Shown here in pieces: positions 42,858 to 51,503 of a DNA stretch of 64,000 nt. The notes under the pieces were generated by a model. That model did not search any database. It was not told the DNA's origin and saw only the letters and a list, made by a program, of their open reading frames with translations. This DNA comes from JBFXAM01 sp050184295. Lineage in GTDB: Bacteria; Planctomycetota; Phycisphaerae; UBA1845; Fen-1342. How positions within the stretch are numbered: position 1 is the first letter of the stretch; each line of letters begins with the position of its first letter. Both the position numbers and the translations under genes were made by a program. The stretch spans positions 1-64,000 of the forward strand of contig JBFXAM010000005.1 in assembly GCA_050184295.1 (NCBI GenBank), given 5' to 3'.

Positions 42858-44261
42858 GTGCCGTCCGATCTTCTGACGCAGGAGTCCTTCAACCGTCTCG
42901 CGGCGCTCGCGCTCGCGGCCGGGACCGGCGACGATGTCGTCGTGTCGGTCAGCGAGTCGGATGGCGGCACCACGCGCTTTGCGAACAACCAGGTCACCCA
43001 GAACGTCCACACCCGCCGCCGGTCGGTCGCTGTCACCGCCGCCTTCGGACAGCAACGCGGGTCTGCGAGCACCACCGATTTCAGCGACGACGCCGTCCGC
43101 GACTGTGTGCGGCGCGCCGAGGCGGTCGCGCGCGCCGCGCCGGCGGACCCGGAACATCTGCCCGCGTTGTCGCCGCAGAAGTACCCGCTGCTCGCGTCGT
43201 ATCGTCCGGAGACCGCGGCTGCGGGTCCGGAGCGGCGACTGGCCGCGGTGCGCGAGGCGATCGAGCGCTGCGCGGTGGCGAAACTCGAAGGCGCGGGCAT
43301 CGTGTCGTCGTCGTCGTCCGCGGAGGGCGTCGCGGCGAAAACGGGGTTGGCCGCGTTTGAGCGACGCACCGAGGCGGCTTTCAGTCTCACCGCGACCGGC
43401 CCCGACTCCACGGGCTGGGTCAGCAACGCGAGCCGTTCGTTCGACGACCTCGGCGTCACCGATCGGACACAAGCGGCAATCGAAAAGGCGCAGCGCTCGG
43501 CGAAGCCGCGCGAGATTCCCGCGGGCCGCTACACCGTGATCCTGGAGCCGGCCGCGGTCGCGGGGTTGCTGGGCCCGCTGATCGGCGCGCTGGACGCGAA
43601 GAGCTATTACAAGAGCACGAGCCCGGTCGCGGGCAAGCTTGGCCAGCCGCTCATCGATCCGCGCCTGAGCCTGCGCAACCGCCCGGATCATCCGCAATTG
43701 CTCGGCGATGCATTCAACAGCTACGGATTGCCAAGCGACATGCACACGTGGATCGACCGGGGCGTGCTCGCGCGGCTGTCCTATGACCGGTTCACCGCAC
43801 AGGAGCACGGCGTGGAGCCGACATTCGGGCTCGACGCGCCGTATTTCTGGGGTGAGAACACCGCGGCAAACCATGGGCTCGGGCACGGACCGGAGACGGG
43901 AACGAGCGGCGGCGCCACGTCGAGTCCGCCGAACGGCAGCGGCGCGGTCGATTCGATCGACGAGTTGATCCGCGGCACGCGACGCGGCGTGCTGGTGACG
44001 AACTTCTGGTACATCCGGGGTGTGAATCCGACCGACCTGACGCTGACAGGAATGACGCGCGACGGCACGTTTCTGATCGAGGACGGACACATCGCGAGCG
44101 GGCTGATCCACTTCCGCTGGCACGACAGCCCGCTGCGGGTCTTCAACGCCGTCGAGGCGTACACCCGGCCGATGGATGCGATCACGATGGAGCGCGGCAA
44201 GATGCTGCTGCCGGCGATGCGCATCCGCGACTTCAACTTCTCGAGCGTGACGCGGTTTTGA
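42858..44261 (+). CDS. tldE: TldE/PmbA-family protein (partner of TldD)
   Basis: 467 residues, homologous to the non-metal subunit of the TldD/TldE protease. The family pattern is visible at TRFANNQVTQNVHTRRRSVA near the start, FDDLGVTDRTQAAIEKAQ in the middle, IPAGRYTVILEPAAVAGLLG and FWYIRGVNPTDLTLTGMTRD near the end, followed by FLIEDGHIASGLIHFRWHDS. No HExxxH is present, as expected for TldE. The GTG start has AAGGAG 8 bases upstream. There is no signal peptide, which contrasts with the Tat-lipoprotein signal on the TldD partner: either the pair is exported as a folded complex through one Tat signal, or the two halves are in different compartments. Confidence 0.9.
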   Translation: MPSDLLTQESFNRLAALALAAGTGDDVVVSVSESDGGTTRFANNQVTQNVHTRRRSVAVTAAFGQQRGSASTTDFSDDAVRDCVRRAEAVARAAPADPEHLPALSPQKYPLLASYRPETAAAGPERRLAAVREAIERCAVAKLEGAGIVSSSSSAEGVAAKTGLAAFERRTEAAFSLTATGPDSTGWVSNASRSFDDLGVTDRTQAAIEKAQRSAKPREIPAGRYTVILEPAAVAGLLGPLIGALDAKSYYKSTSPVAGKLGQPLIDPRLSLRNRPDHPQLLGDAFNSYGLPSDMHTWIDRGVLARLSYDRFTAQEHGVEPTFGLDAPYFWGENTAANHGLGHGPETGTSGGATSSPPNGSGAVDSIDELIRGTRRGVLVTNFWYIRGVNPTDLTLTGMTRDGTFLIEDGHIASGLIHFRWHDSPLRVFNAVEAYTRPMDAITMERGKMLLPAMRIRDFNFSSVTRF

Positions 44262-44506
44262 CACAAATTCTGAAGGCCGAGCGGCCGTGCTTTCGCGCCG
44301 AAGGCGATGCGCGCGCGATCCTGCCTTCAGGCGGGGCTCCCGGAAGTTCGTCGCCGGACGTGAAGCGCAGCGTCACGCCCGGACGAGCGCAACGCTTTCT
44401 CAATACGCTTCCGCGCGCGGGTCCGGGTGTCCCTTCGGGTTGGCGGAGCCCGCGCGCGGCGAACCAGATCCGCTCAACGCCTCAACCGGGGGGTGTCGCT
44501 GCGCGC

Positions 44507-44545
44507 CGACCCCGGGTACGAACATGCAGCCCGTCGGGCTGCTGG
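44507..44545 (-). repeat. Dispersed intergenic repeat, copy 1 (inverted relative to copy 2)
   Basis: On the minus strand it contains CAGCCCGACGGGCTGC, then GTTCGTA and CCGGGG. It matches the copy near 47.7 kb at 29 of 35 positions. The core is a short palindrome, GCCCGnnGGGC. Confidence 0.6.
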
Positions 44546-44624
44546 CTCCGCCCGCGGCGCGTGCAGCTCGAGTTTGCAGCGGCGCGCGGTGCGCTCGCGA
44601 CGTGTACAGGCTGTCCAAAGGTGT

Positions 44625-44654
44625 TTGACACCGGCGCAGGGAGTGGCGAAGATT
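44625..44654 (+). promoter_or_regulatory. Sigma-70-type promoter of the SulP transporter
   Basis: Perfect TTGACA, then a 17- or 18-base spacer to GAAGAT/AAGATT. The ATG is only 11-12 bases beyond, so the mRNA has a very short leader or none; no ribosome-binding site is visible. Confidence 0.5.
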
Positions 44655-44664
44655 CGCCGCTTCA

Positions 44665-46488
44665 ATGTCCGCGACCGACGACATCGCGCATCACTCCCCC
44701 ACCACCGAGAGCACTCCACTCACCCCCGGGTTCGCGGTTCGGACGGCGTTTCGTCGCGGCTACGGCTTGGCTGATCTGCGTGCGGATGTCATGGCCGGCG
44801 TGGTCGTGGGGATCATTGCGCTACCGCTGTCGATGGCGCTGGCCATCGCGTCGGGCGTGCCGCCCCAGCACGGGCTCTACACGGCCATCGTGGCGGGTGC
44901 GGTGATCGCGCTGCTGGGCGGGTCGAAGGTGCAGGTCTCGGGTCCGACCGCCGCGTTTGTCGTGGTCCTGGCACCGGTGGCGGCGAAGTTCGGCGTCGGG
45001 GGGCTGGCGGTCGCTTCGCTCCTGGCGGGTGTGCTGCTCGTGCTGATGGCGGTCGCGCGGGCCGGGAAGCTGATCGAGTTCATTCCCTATCCGGTGACGA
45101 CCGGGTTCACATCGGGAATCGCGGTCGTGATCGCGAGCCTGCAGATTCGCGACTTCTTCGGGCTGACGCTGCCCGAGTCGCCACAGCACTTCGTCGAGCG
45201 CATCTCCGTCCTGGGCGCGGCGCTGGGCGCGAAGAACTGGCTGCACGAGTGGTCCGACTTCGCGATCGGCGCGCTCACGCTGCTCATGCTGATCTTCTGG
45301 CCGAAAGTCACGCGCCGGATCCCGGCCCCGATCGTGGCGCTGCCGCTGGGCGCCATCGTCGCGTTCGCGCTGTCGCACGCGCTGCCCGGATTCTCGGTCG
45401 CGACGGTGAACAGCCGGTTCACGTTCGAAGCCGGCGGCGGCGTTCACCAGGGCATTCCGAACTTGCCGCCGCTCCCGCAGCTACCGTGGTTTCTCCCGGG
45501 TGCGGGCGGCGCGCCGCTCGTGTGGTCGATGCACATGGTGCGCGAGCTGCTGATGGCGGCGTTTGCGATCGCGATGCTCGGCGCGATCGAGTCGTTGCTC
45601 TCGGCCGTGATCGCCGACAGCATGACCGGCAAGAAGCATGATCCGGACGCCGAATTGCTCGGGCAAGGCGTCGGCAACATCGTCGCGCCCTTCTTCGGCG
45701 GGTTCGCGGCAACGGGCGCGCTGGCGCGGACGGCGACGAACATCCGCGCCGGGGCGCGCTCGCCGATCGCGGCGCTCACCCATTCGCTGTTCGTGCTCGC
45801 CGCGATGGTGGCGCTGGCGCCGCTGCTGGGCTACCTGCCGATGGCGGCCCTGGCGGCGATGCTGCTGATGACGGCGTGGAACATGAGCGAGCTGCGCCAC
45901 TTTGTGCGCATGCTGCGGGTGGGTCCGCGCAGCGACGTCGTCGTCCTGCTCATGTGCTTCCTGCTGACCGTGCTGTTCGACATGGTGATCGCGGTCGGCG
46001 TCGGCGTCGTGCTGGCGGCGTTGATCTTCATGCGCCGAATGGCGGATGTCGCCAAGGTGTCGGTGGTCGCCAACACCCACGAGCGCTTCGACGAGCCGCT
46101 GCCCGCTGGCGTGCTGCTCTTCGAAGTCGCCGGACCGATGTTCTTCGGCGCCGCACACAAGGCGATGAGCGCCCTGGGCGCCGTCCGCGGGCAGGCGCAG
46201 ATCGTGCTGCTGGACCTGCGCAACGTGCCGGTGATGGACGCGACCGCGCTGGTGAACCTGGAATCGACACTCGACCGCCTGCATGCGGGGCGCACCTTTG
46301 TCATCATCGCCGGGGTGCAGGACGAACCGCTGAAACTGATGGCGAAAGCCGGCTGGAAGCACCGTCCATGGCTGGCGGTCTATCGCTCGTTTGAGGAAGG
46401 CGTCGCGCTGGCGCGGCTCGCCGTGGACGCGCACGCACCGATCACCGACGTGCACAGCGCGTCAGGCGTGCGACGATTGCACCGTTGA
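44665..46488 (+). CDS. SulP-family anion transporter with STAS domain
   Basis: 607 residues. The N-terminal membrane part has 10-14 hydrophobic helices. SulP hallmarks are VVVGIIALPLSMALAIASG, HGLYTAIVAGAVIALLGG, VQVSGPTAAFVVVLAP and IAGSM-like GFAATGALARTATNIRAGA. The C-terminal STAS domain starts near residue 470 (GVLLFEVAGPMFFGAAHKAM, IVLLDLRNVPVMDATALVNL). SulP proteins carry sulfate, bicarbonate or other anions with Na+ or H+; the substrate cannot be assigned. No carbonic anhydrase gene is next to it. It converges with the DUF1963 gene. Confidence 0.92.
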   Translation: MSATDDIAHHSPTTESTPLTPGFAVRTAFRRGYGLADLRADVMAGVVVGIIALPLSMALAIASGVPPQHGLYTAIVAGAVIALLGGSKVQVSGPTAAFVVVLAPVAAKFGVGGLAVASLLAGVLLVLMAVARAGKLIEFIPYPVTTGFTSGIAVVIASLQIRDFFGLTLPESPQHFVERISVLGAALGAKNWLHEWSDFAIGALTLLMLIFWPKVTRRIPAPIVALPLGAIVAFALSHALPGFSVATVNSRFTFEAGGGVHQGIPNLPPLPQLPWFLPGAGGAPLVWSMHMVRELLMAAFAIAMLGAIESLLSAVIADSMTGKKHDPDAELLGQGVGNIVAPFFGGFAATGALARTATNIRAGARSPIAALTHSLFVLAAMVALAPLLGYLPMAALAAMLLMTAWNMSELRHFVRMLRVGPRSDVVVLLMCFLLTVLFDMVIAVGVGVVLAALIFMRRMADVAKVSVVANTHERFDEPLPAGVLLFEVAGPMFFGAAHKAMSALGAVRGQAQIVLLDLRNVPVMDATALVNLESTLDRLHAGRTFVIIAGVQDEPLKLMAKAGWKHRPWLAVYRSFEEGVALARLAVDAHAPITDVHSASGVRRLHR

Positions 46489-46519
46489 ACCGCACTCCAC
46501 GACGGCGTCGGATCGGAAG

Positions 46520-46544
46520 GCCGGGCGGGACGCGTCGGCCCGGC
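46520..46544. terminator. Possible bidirectional terminator between SulP and DUF1963 genes
   Basis: 7-bp perfect stem (GCCGGGC / GCCCGGC) with an 11-nt loop in the 76-base gap between convergent stops. There is no clear T-tract. Confidence 0.4.
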
Positions 46545-46564
46545 TCCCGCTCGCGCTTCGCACC

Positions 46565-47428
46565 TCAGAAACACTGCAACACGCACCAGACGTGCTCGAA
46601 GTCACCCGCGAGCAGGTCCTGGCGGCGAATCCAGAAGTACAGCCGGCCCATGTCGCCCCAGCCCCAGCCGGGCGTGTCGTCGGTGTCGAGTTGCAGGAGC
46701 AGGAGCCACTCGCCGGCGTCTTCGAGCAGCGCTTCCGCCCGGGGATCCTCGTAGCCGCTGGAATTCCCGCAATAAAGCCCGTTCGAGACCAGTTGGCACT
46801 CCGGCTCCATCGGGCTCTGGATGTTCTGGGACCAGCCGAAAAGCCGGTGGATCGGCTCGTCGGCATTGTGCAGGTCGAGCTCCTCAAAGACCTCGCGATA
46901 GGCCTCGGCCTCCGCCTCGGTCGAGCAGTTTTCCAATTGCTCGAAGACGTCCGGCCAAGGCAGCGAAAGCTCCGGCTCGAACACCAGCGTCGCCGGCTGA
47001 AAGATCGCGGCCTCGGGCAGCGACTCCGGCGGCGGCGTGCGCCGGAGCTCGTCGGCATCGCCGCGAAACTGCTGCACCGCCCAACCGGCCCGGTCCTTGG
47101 GATCGAAACCCCAAGGCTGCTCCTGGGCGTCGTAGTAGAAACAGAGCCAGCCTTCGAGATTCTCAGGCGGCTCCTCGAAGAACTCGCCCACGACCGCGAG
47201 CTCGATCTGGGCGAGGAAAGCCAGCGGGCGCCCGTCGCGGTGCGGCCACTCGGTTCCCGGCGGCAGGTCGGGGGCGCCGCCGAAACGGGCGGCCCCGAGC
47301 GGCAGATCCTCCTCGGCGCGCGGCTCGCAGCGGATGCGGAGCGAAGGGACGAACAGCTCGTCGAGCTTCTCGGCGAGCTGGGGCGCGGCGGACTGCTCAA
47401 AGCTGTCGCGGACTTCGTCAGGGGTCAT
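46565..47428 (-). CDS. DUF1963 (YwqG-like) protein
   Basis: 287 residues, cytoplasmic by composition. The DUF1963 pattern is seen in SRFGG-like AARFGGAPDLPPGTEWP, RPLAFLAQIEL, LCFYYDAQEQPWGFDP, and the ending GDMGRLYFWIRRQDLLAGDF. GGAGG 5 bases before the ATG fixes the start. The protein is acidic and Trp-rich. YwqG-like proteins occur in many bacteria, some in toxin-immunity neighbourhoods, but no toxin gene is present here. Function unknown. Confidence 0.85.
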   Translation of the reverse strand: MTPDEVRDSFEQSAAPQLAEKLDELFVPSLRIRCEPRAEEDLPLGAARFGGAPDLPPGTEWPHRDGRPLAFLAQIELAVVGEFFEEPPENLEGWLCFYYDAQEQPWGFDPKDRAGWAVQQFRGDADELRRTPPPESLPEAAIFQPATLVFEPELSLPWPDVFEQLENCSTEAEAEAYREVFEELDLHNADEPIHRLFGWSQNIQSPMEPECQLVSNGLYCGNSSGYEDPRAEALLEDAGEWLLLLQLDTDDTPGWGWGDMGRLYFWIRRQDLLAGDFEHVWCVLQCF

Positions 47429-47722
47429 GCCGGCCTCCGTTCGATGCCTCCCGCGGCCGGGCGCGACGGCGTCGTCGGCCCGGGCAGTGCATCGGGGCAT
47501 TGGAATCGAACAGGGTGCGGAATGCGAGCGAACGCGGCCCGCGATTTGGGACGCCGGCGCCGCGTCAGCGGCGACGCGATTCACACACCAGGGTCGCCGG
47601 CGCGAGCCGCGCGAATCGCATGAGCGTACCGACAGCACGAAGGGCTGACAGGCCACAGGCGGGACGTGGAGCGTTGCGACACCCCCCGGCGCGTCGCCGC
47701 ATCACGCTGTTTGCGTCGGCCA

Positions 47723-47762
47723 CCAGCCCGAAGGGCTGCTCGTTCGTAGCCGGGGGTGAAGC
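47723..47762 (+). repeat. Dispersed intergenic repeat, copy 2
   Basis: CAGCCCGAAGGGCTGC followed by CGTTCGTAGCCGGGGG; 29 of 35 positions match copy 1 near 44.5 kb. A shorter related palindrome (CCAGCCCGACGGGCTGG) lies about 90 bases downstream, and further degenerate ones extend to about 48000. Confidence 0.6.
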
Positions 47763-48084
47763 GGATCGCCAGCCCCGGTCTAGCGGCCCACGATCCGTTT
47801 ACCTTCTTTGCACCAGCCCGACGGGCTGGAAGTACGGGTGTGGGTGCGTGCGCGTTACTCGTCGCGATCAGGCCTTCAGCCTGAACCGGCGGGCGATGGG
47901 TACGGGCCCGAAGTCCGGGCGTGGCGCTGCGCGATACACCCGGCTGCGAACTCGCAGGCCCACGACCTGCCAAACAAAACCAGGTCAGCCCGCCGTGCGC
48001 CGTGCGCGCTCCGGCGGACAAGCTGACGGACGTGCTTGAGTGCCGGCCAGTCCGCTAAAATTTTCGCTGTTTGGACACCAATCG

Positions 48085-48113
48085 TTGACGTGCAACCGCC
48101 GGCGCGGTAGCCT
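48085..48113 (+). promoter_or_regulatory. Sigma-70-type promoter of the candidate small RNA
   Basis: TTGACG, exactly 17 bases, TAGCCT. The predicted start is near 48120. Confidence 0.6.
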
Positions 48114-48119
48114 AGCTGT

Positions 48120-48250
48120 GTTCTCTCTTCTACTGTCGGCATCGGGCCCGATGCTGACGACCGCCCGACGTTGCACCGTCGGCGGAACGCACCGGAACCC
48201 CAAAAGCACCCGTTGTGAACGGGGAGGCGTGGGATCCGGTGCCCCTTTTT
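48120..48250 (+). ncRNA. Candidate structured small RNA (about 130 nt)
   Basis: Between the promoter and a T5 tract there are three consecutive hairpins and no open frame with a ribosome-binding site. Hairpin 1: 9-bp stem (one G-U pair) around GGGCCC, 48135-48158. Hairpin 2: CCGACG-ttgcac-CGTCGG, 48165-48182. Hairpin 3: outer 8-bp stem GCACCGGA/TCCGGTGC (48189-48242) enclosing CCCGTT-gtg-AACGGG, followed by CCCCTTTTT, a classic Rho-independent end. I do not see the conserved cores of SRP RNA, tmRNA, RNase P RNA or 6S RNA. It could also be a transcribed leader or attenuator for something downstream, but the nearest gene is 515 bases away. Confidence 0.5.
48246..48250 (+). terminator. T-tract of the small-RNA terminator
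   Basis: Five T residues following the 8-bp stem and CCC; together they end the candidate small RNA. Confidence 0.55.
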
Positions 48251-48333
48251 CTGAATCCGGAGTATTAACACACAAACCACAGTTGTTCAAGTACGCTTGG
48301 GAGTAATTCTAACTTTTTTGTTCTACGTGCTAC

Positions 48334-48370
48334 CAGCTACAACCTAGCATCACAGCTACAACCTAGCATC
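48334..48370 (+). repeat. Tandem direct repeat, 2 x 18 bases
   Basis: CAGCTACAACCTAGCATC occurs twice, perfectly, with a 19-base period, in a locally AT-richer patch. Confidence 0.75.
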
Positions 48371-48507
48371 TACGACGCACCGCCGGTGCGGATCTGTATC
48401 TCAGGCGATCGGTGCTTTAACACCCACGCGCTGTGGATATCCGTCTCTAGGCGTGCTCCAACTCCCTTGGTCTTGTACTGTTACAGAATTCCGAAAGGCG
48501 CGTCTCT

Positions 48508-48524
48508 ACTGTCAGATTGACAGT
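48508..48524. promoter_or_regulatory. Operator-like inverted repeat upstream of groEL1
   Basis: ACTGTCA-gat-TGACAGT, perfect 7-bp arms with a 3-base centre, overlapping a TTGACA -35-like hexamer (48517-48522). It is not the CIRCE element. Confidence 0.4.
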
Positions 48525-48635
48525 GCCACCTCGGCACCCTGATTCCGCCCGAGCCGGCAACGTGGCGCGCCGGGAACACACGTAAACCTATATTCTATAA
48601 CCACTTGCCGCTAATCTTCCGCCGCGGTGTGCGGC

Positions 48636-48651
48636 TGGCACTCTGCTTGCT
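48636..48651 (+). promoter_or_regulatory. Sigma-54 (RpoN)-type promoter of groEL1
   Basis: TGGCACTCTGCTTGCT: the -24 TGGCAC and -12 TTGCT are intact, with GG and GC 10 bases apart. It is 15/16 identical to the element in front of the universal stress gene. The predicted start is near 48662, about 103 bases before the groEL1 ATG. Confidence 0.6.
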
Positions 48652-48764
48652 TCTCTCTCGGCGTCTGGTACGCCTTCGCGCGGCACCGCGCCCGGCGTAT
48701 CGACCCGGACCCGTGCAACGACTCGCGGCCCAAACGAAGCGGCCCCGTAAGGAGACCACCCCCC

Positions 48765-50444
<1,680 letters not shown>

Positions 50445-50450
50445 CGGCGC

Positions 50451-50490
50451 CGATCCGCGCTGCGCACTCGAGTGCGCGCCGCGCGGATCG
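50451..50490 (+). terminator. Large hairpin after groEL1
   Basis: Outer 10-bp stem CGATCCGCGC/GCGCGGATCG enclosing GCGCACT-cg-AGTGCGC, starting 7 bases past the stop. No T-tract, so it could be a terminator or an mRNA-stabilising or processing site between groEL1 and groES. Confidence 0.55.
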
Positions 50491-50739
50491 CTGCCGACGT
50501 GATCTATTCCGGCAACCGCGCTCGCGAAGCGTGGACCCTGTCCGGTGTACGCCGCGTGACCTGCATCCCGCGCCGGGCAGAAGCCGAACGCAGTCGCGGC
50601 GCACAACAGCGTGCCGCGGTGCGATGACGAGTCTCGAAGGGTTGAAGCAGGGATCAGCGCGAACGGAGCGCGAGCGCCCCGTCGGTTACGCGGTGCGGCG
50701 GCAGAGCGGAATCGATGGGGCCGTGCGGAGCAGGCGAGA

Positions 50740-50946
50740 TTGAAGACCACAGTGACGAGGACGTTATGGCGCGGCAAGACGTACGTGTTGCGCGTCGGCG
50801 CGAAGCCGACCCCTTCGCCGGCGGCGACCGAGCCCCCGGCGTTCGCAGAACCGACCGACGACGGTGTGGCGGCTTTCGCACACACGGTGTCGGTCGGGCG
50901 TCGTGCGGCGCATTACGTGATTACGCCGCGAACCGCGCGACGATGA
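50740..50946 (+). CDS. Hypothetical small protein between groEL1 and groES
   Basis: A 68-residue frame starting at TTG with GGAG 9 bases upstream (a GTG four codons later is an alternative). Third-position GC is high, like real genes here. The product is basic at both ends with an acidic, Pro-rich middle (PSPAATEPPAFAEPTDDG) and ends in VITPRTARR. No domain recognised. It may be non-coding. Confidence 0.3.
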   Translation: MKTTVTRTLWRGKTYVLRVGAKPTPSPAATEPPAFAEPTDDGVAAFAHTVSVGRRAAHYVITPRTARR

Positions 50947-51012
50947 GGCAAGCGAGTTCATGACCTGAAGCGGGCCGGCGGCGCCGCCCGCGCATCACTG
51001 GAGAGAACGACG

Positions 51013-51354
51013 ATGGCGACAGCAACGGCAACGGCTCCGGCGAAGGAGAGCAAGCGTGTGAACCTGAAGATCCGCCCGCTCGACGATCGCATCGTCGTGC
51101 AGCGCTCGGAGGCGGAGGAAAAGACCGCCGGCGGGATCGTGCTCCCGGACACCGCGCGCGAGAAGCCGAACCAGGGGCGCGTGCTGGCGGTGGGCGCGGG
51201 CAAGTTCAACGAGCGGACGGGACAGCGCTCGGGCATGTCGCTGAAGGTCGGCGACCGCGTGTTCTACGGCAAGTACAGCGGCAACGAGGTGGAGATCGAC
51301 GGCGAGAAGTACGTCATTCTGCGCGAGAGCGACGTGCTGGCGGTGATTGAATAG
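51013..51354 (+). CDS. groES: Co-chaperonin GroES
   Basis: 113 residues, with about 15 extra N-terminal residues compared with E. coli GroES (97 residues). The core begins LKIRPLDDRIVVQRSEAEEK and contains the mobile loop TAGGIVLPDTAREKPNQGRV; the end is KYVILRESDVLAVIE. It caps the GroEL ring during folding. GGAGAG 7 bases before the ATG supports the start. It lies between two groEL genes, 150 bases before groEL2, so it can serve both rings. Confidence 0.97.
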   Translation: MATATATAPAKESKRVNLKIRPLDDRIVVQRSEAEEKTAGGIVLPDTAREKPNQGRVLAVGAGKFNERTGQRSGMSLKVGDRVFYGKYSGNEVEIDGEKYVILRESDVLAVIE

Positions 51355-51360
51355 CGACAT

Positions 51361-51487
51361 TTTGGAATTTGGGTTTTGGATGTTGGATTGCCGCGGCCCA
51401 CGCGGGGTGTCGGCCTGCGACCTCCGCCGCGGTGGCGCGATTCGAGTCTGAAATCCAAAATCCGCAATCCAAAATCCAAAATCGAAG
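51361..51487. repeat. Inverted repeat of ATTTTGGATT-type units between groES and groEL2
   Basis: The left arm (51372-51391) and the reverse complement of the right arm (51464-51483) match at 18 of 20 positions. Each arm is built of TTTTGGATT-like units, AT-rich in a GC-rich genome. The two arms could pair in the groES-groEL2 mRNA. Confidence 0.65.
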
Positions 51488-51503
51488 GAACTGAGGGATC
51501 CAA

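Larger units (their letters stand above)
44262..44664. other. Intergenic region with a dispersed repeat and the SulP promoter
   Basis: 403 bases, no gene supported. It contains palindromic CCC-n-GGG units, including the repeat copy listed separately and GTGTCCCTTCGGGTTGG near 44427, and the SulP promoter. Confidence 0.5.
47429..48764. other. 1.3-kb gene-free region upstream of groEL1
   Basis: The longest gene-free stretch. From left to right: palindrome-rich repeats (47.65-48.0 kb), a promoter and candidate small RNA (48.09-48.25 kb), an AT-richer patch with a direct repeat (48.26-48.5 kb), an operator-like palindrome at 48508-48524 overlapping TTGACA, an AT-rich TATATTCTATAA block at 48589-48600, and a sigma-54-type promoter. 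Short open frames here have no ribosome-binding sites or coding signature. Confidence 0.7.

Noticed and set aside
47500..48040. Open frames of 100-180 codons in the region before the small RNA
   Set aside because: They run through palindromic repeats, are Arg/Pro/Gly-rich and have no start signals.
48601..48764. CIRCE (HrcA operator) upstream of groEL1
   Set aside because: I looked for TTAGCACTC-N9-GAGTGCTAA; only a partial GGCACTC occurs, and it belongs to the sigma-54-type element.
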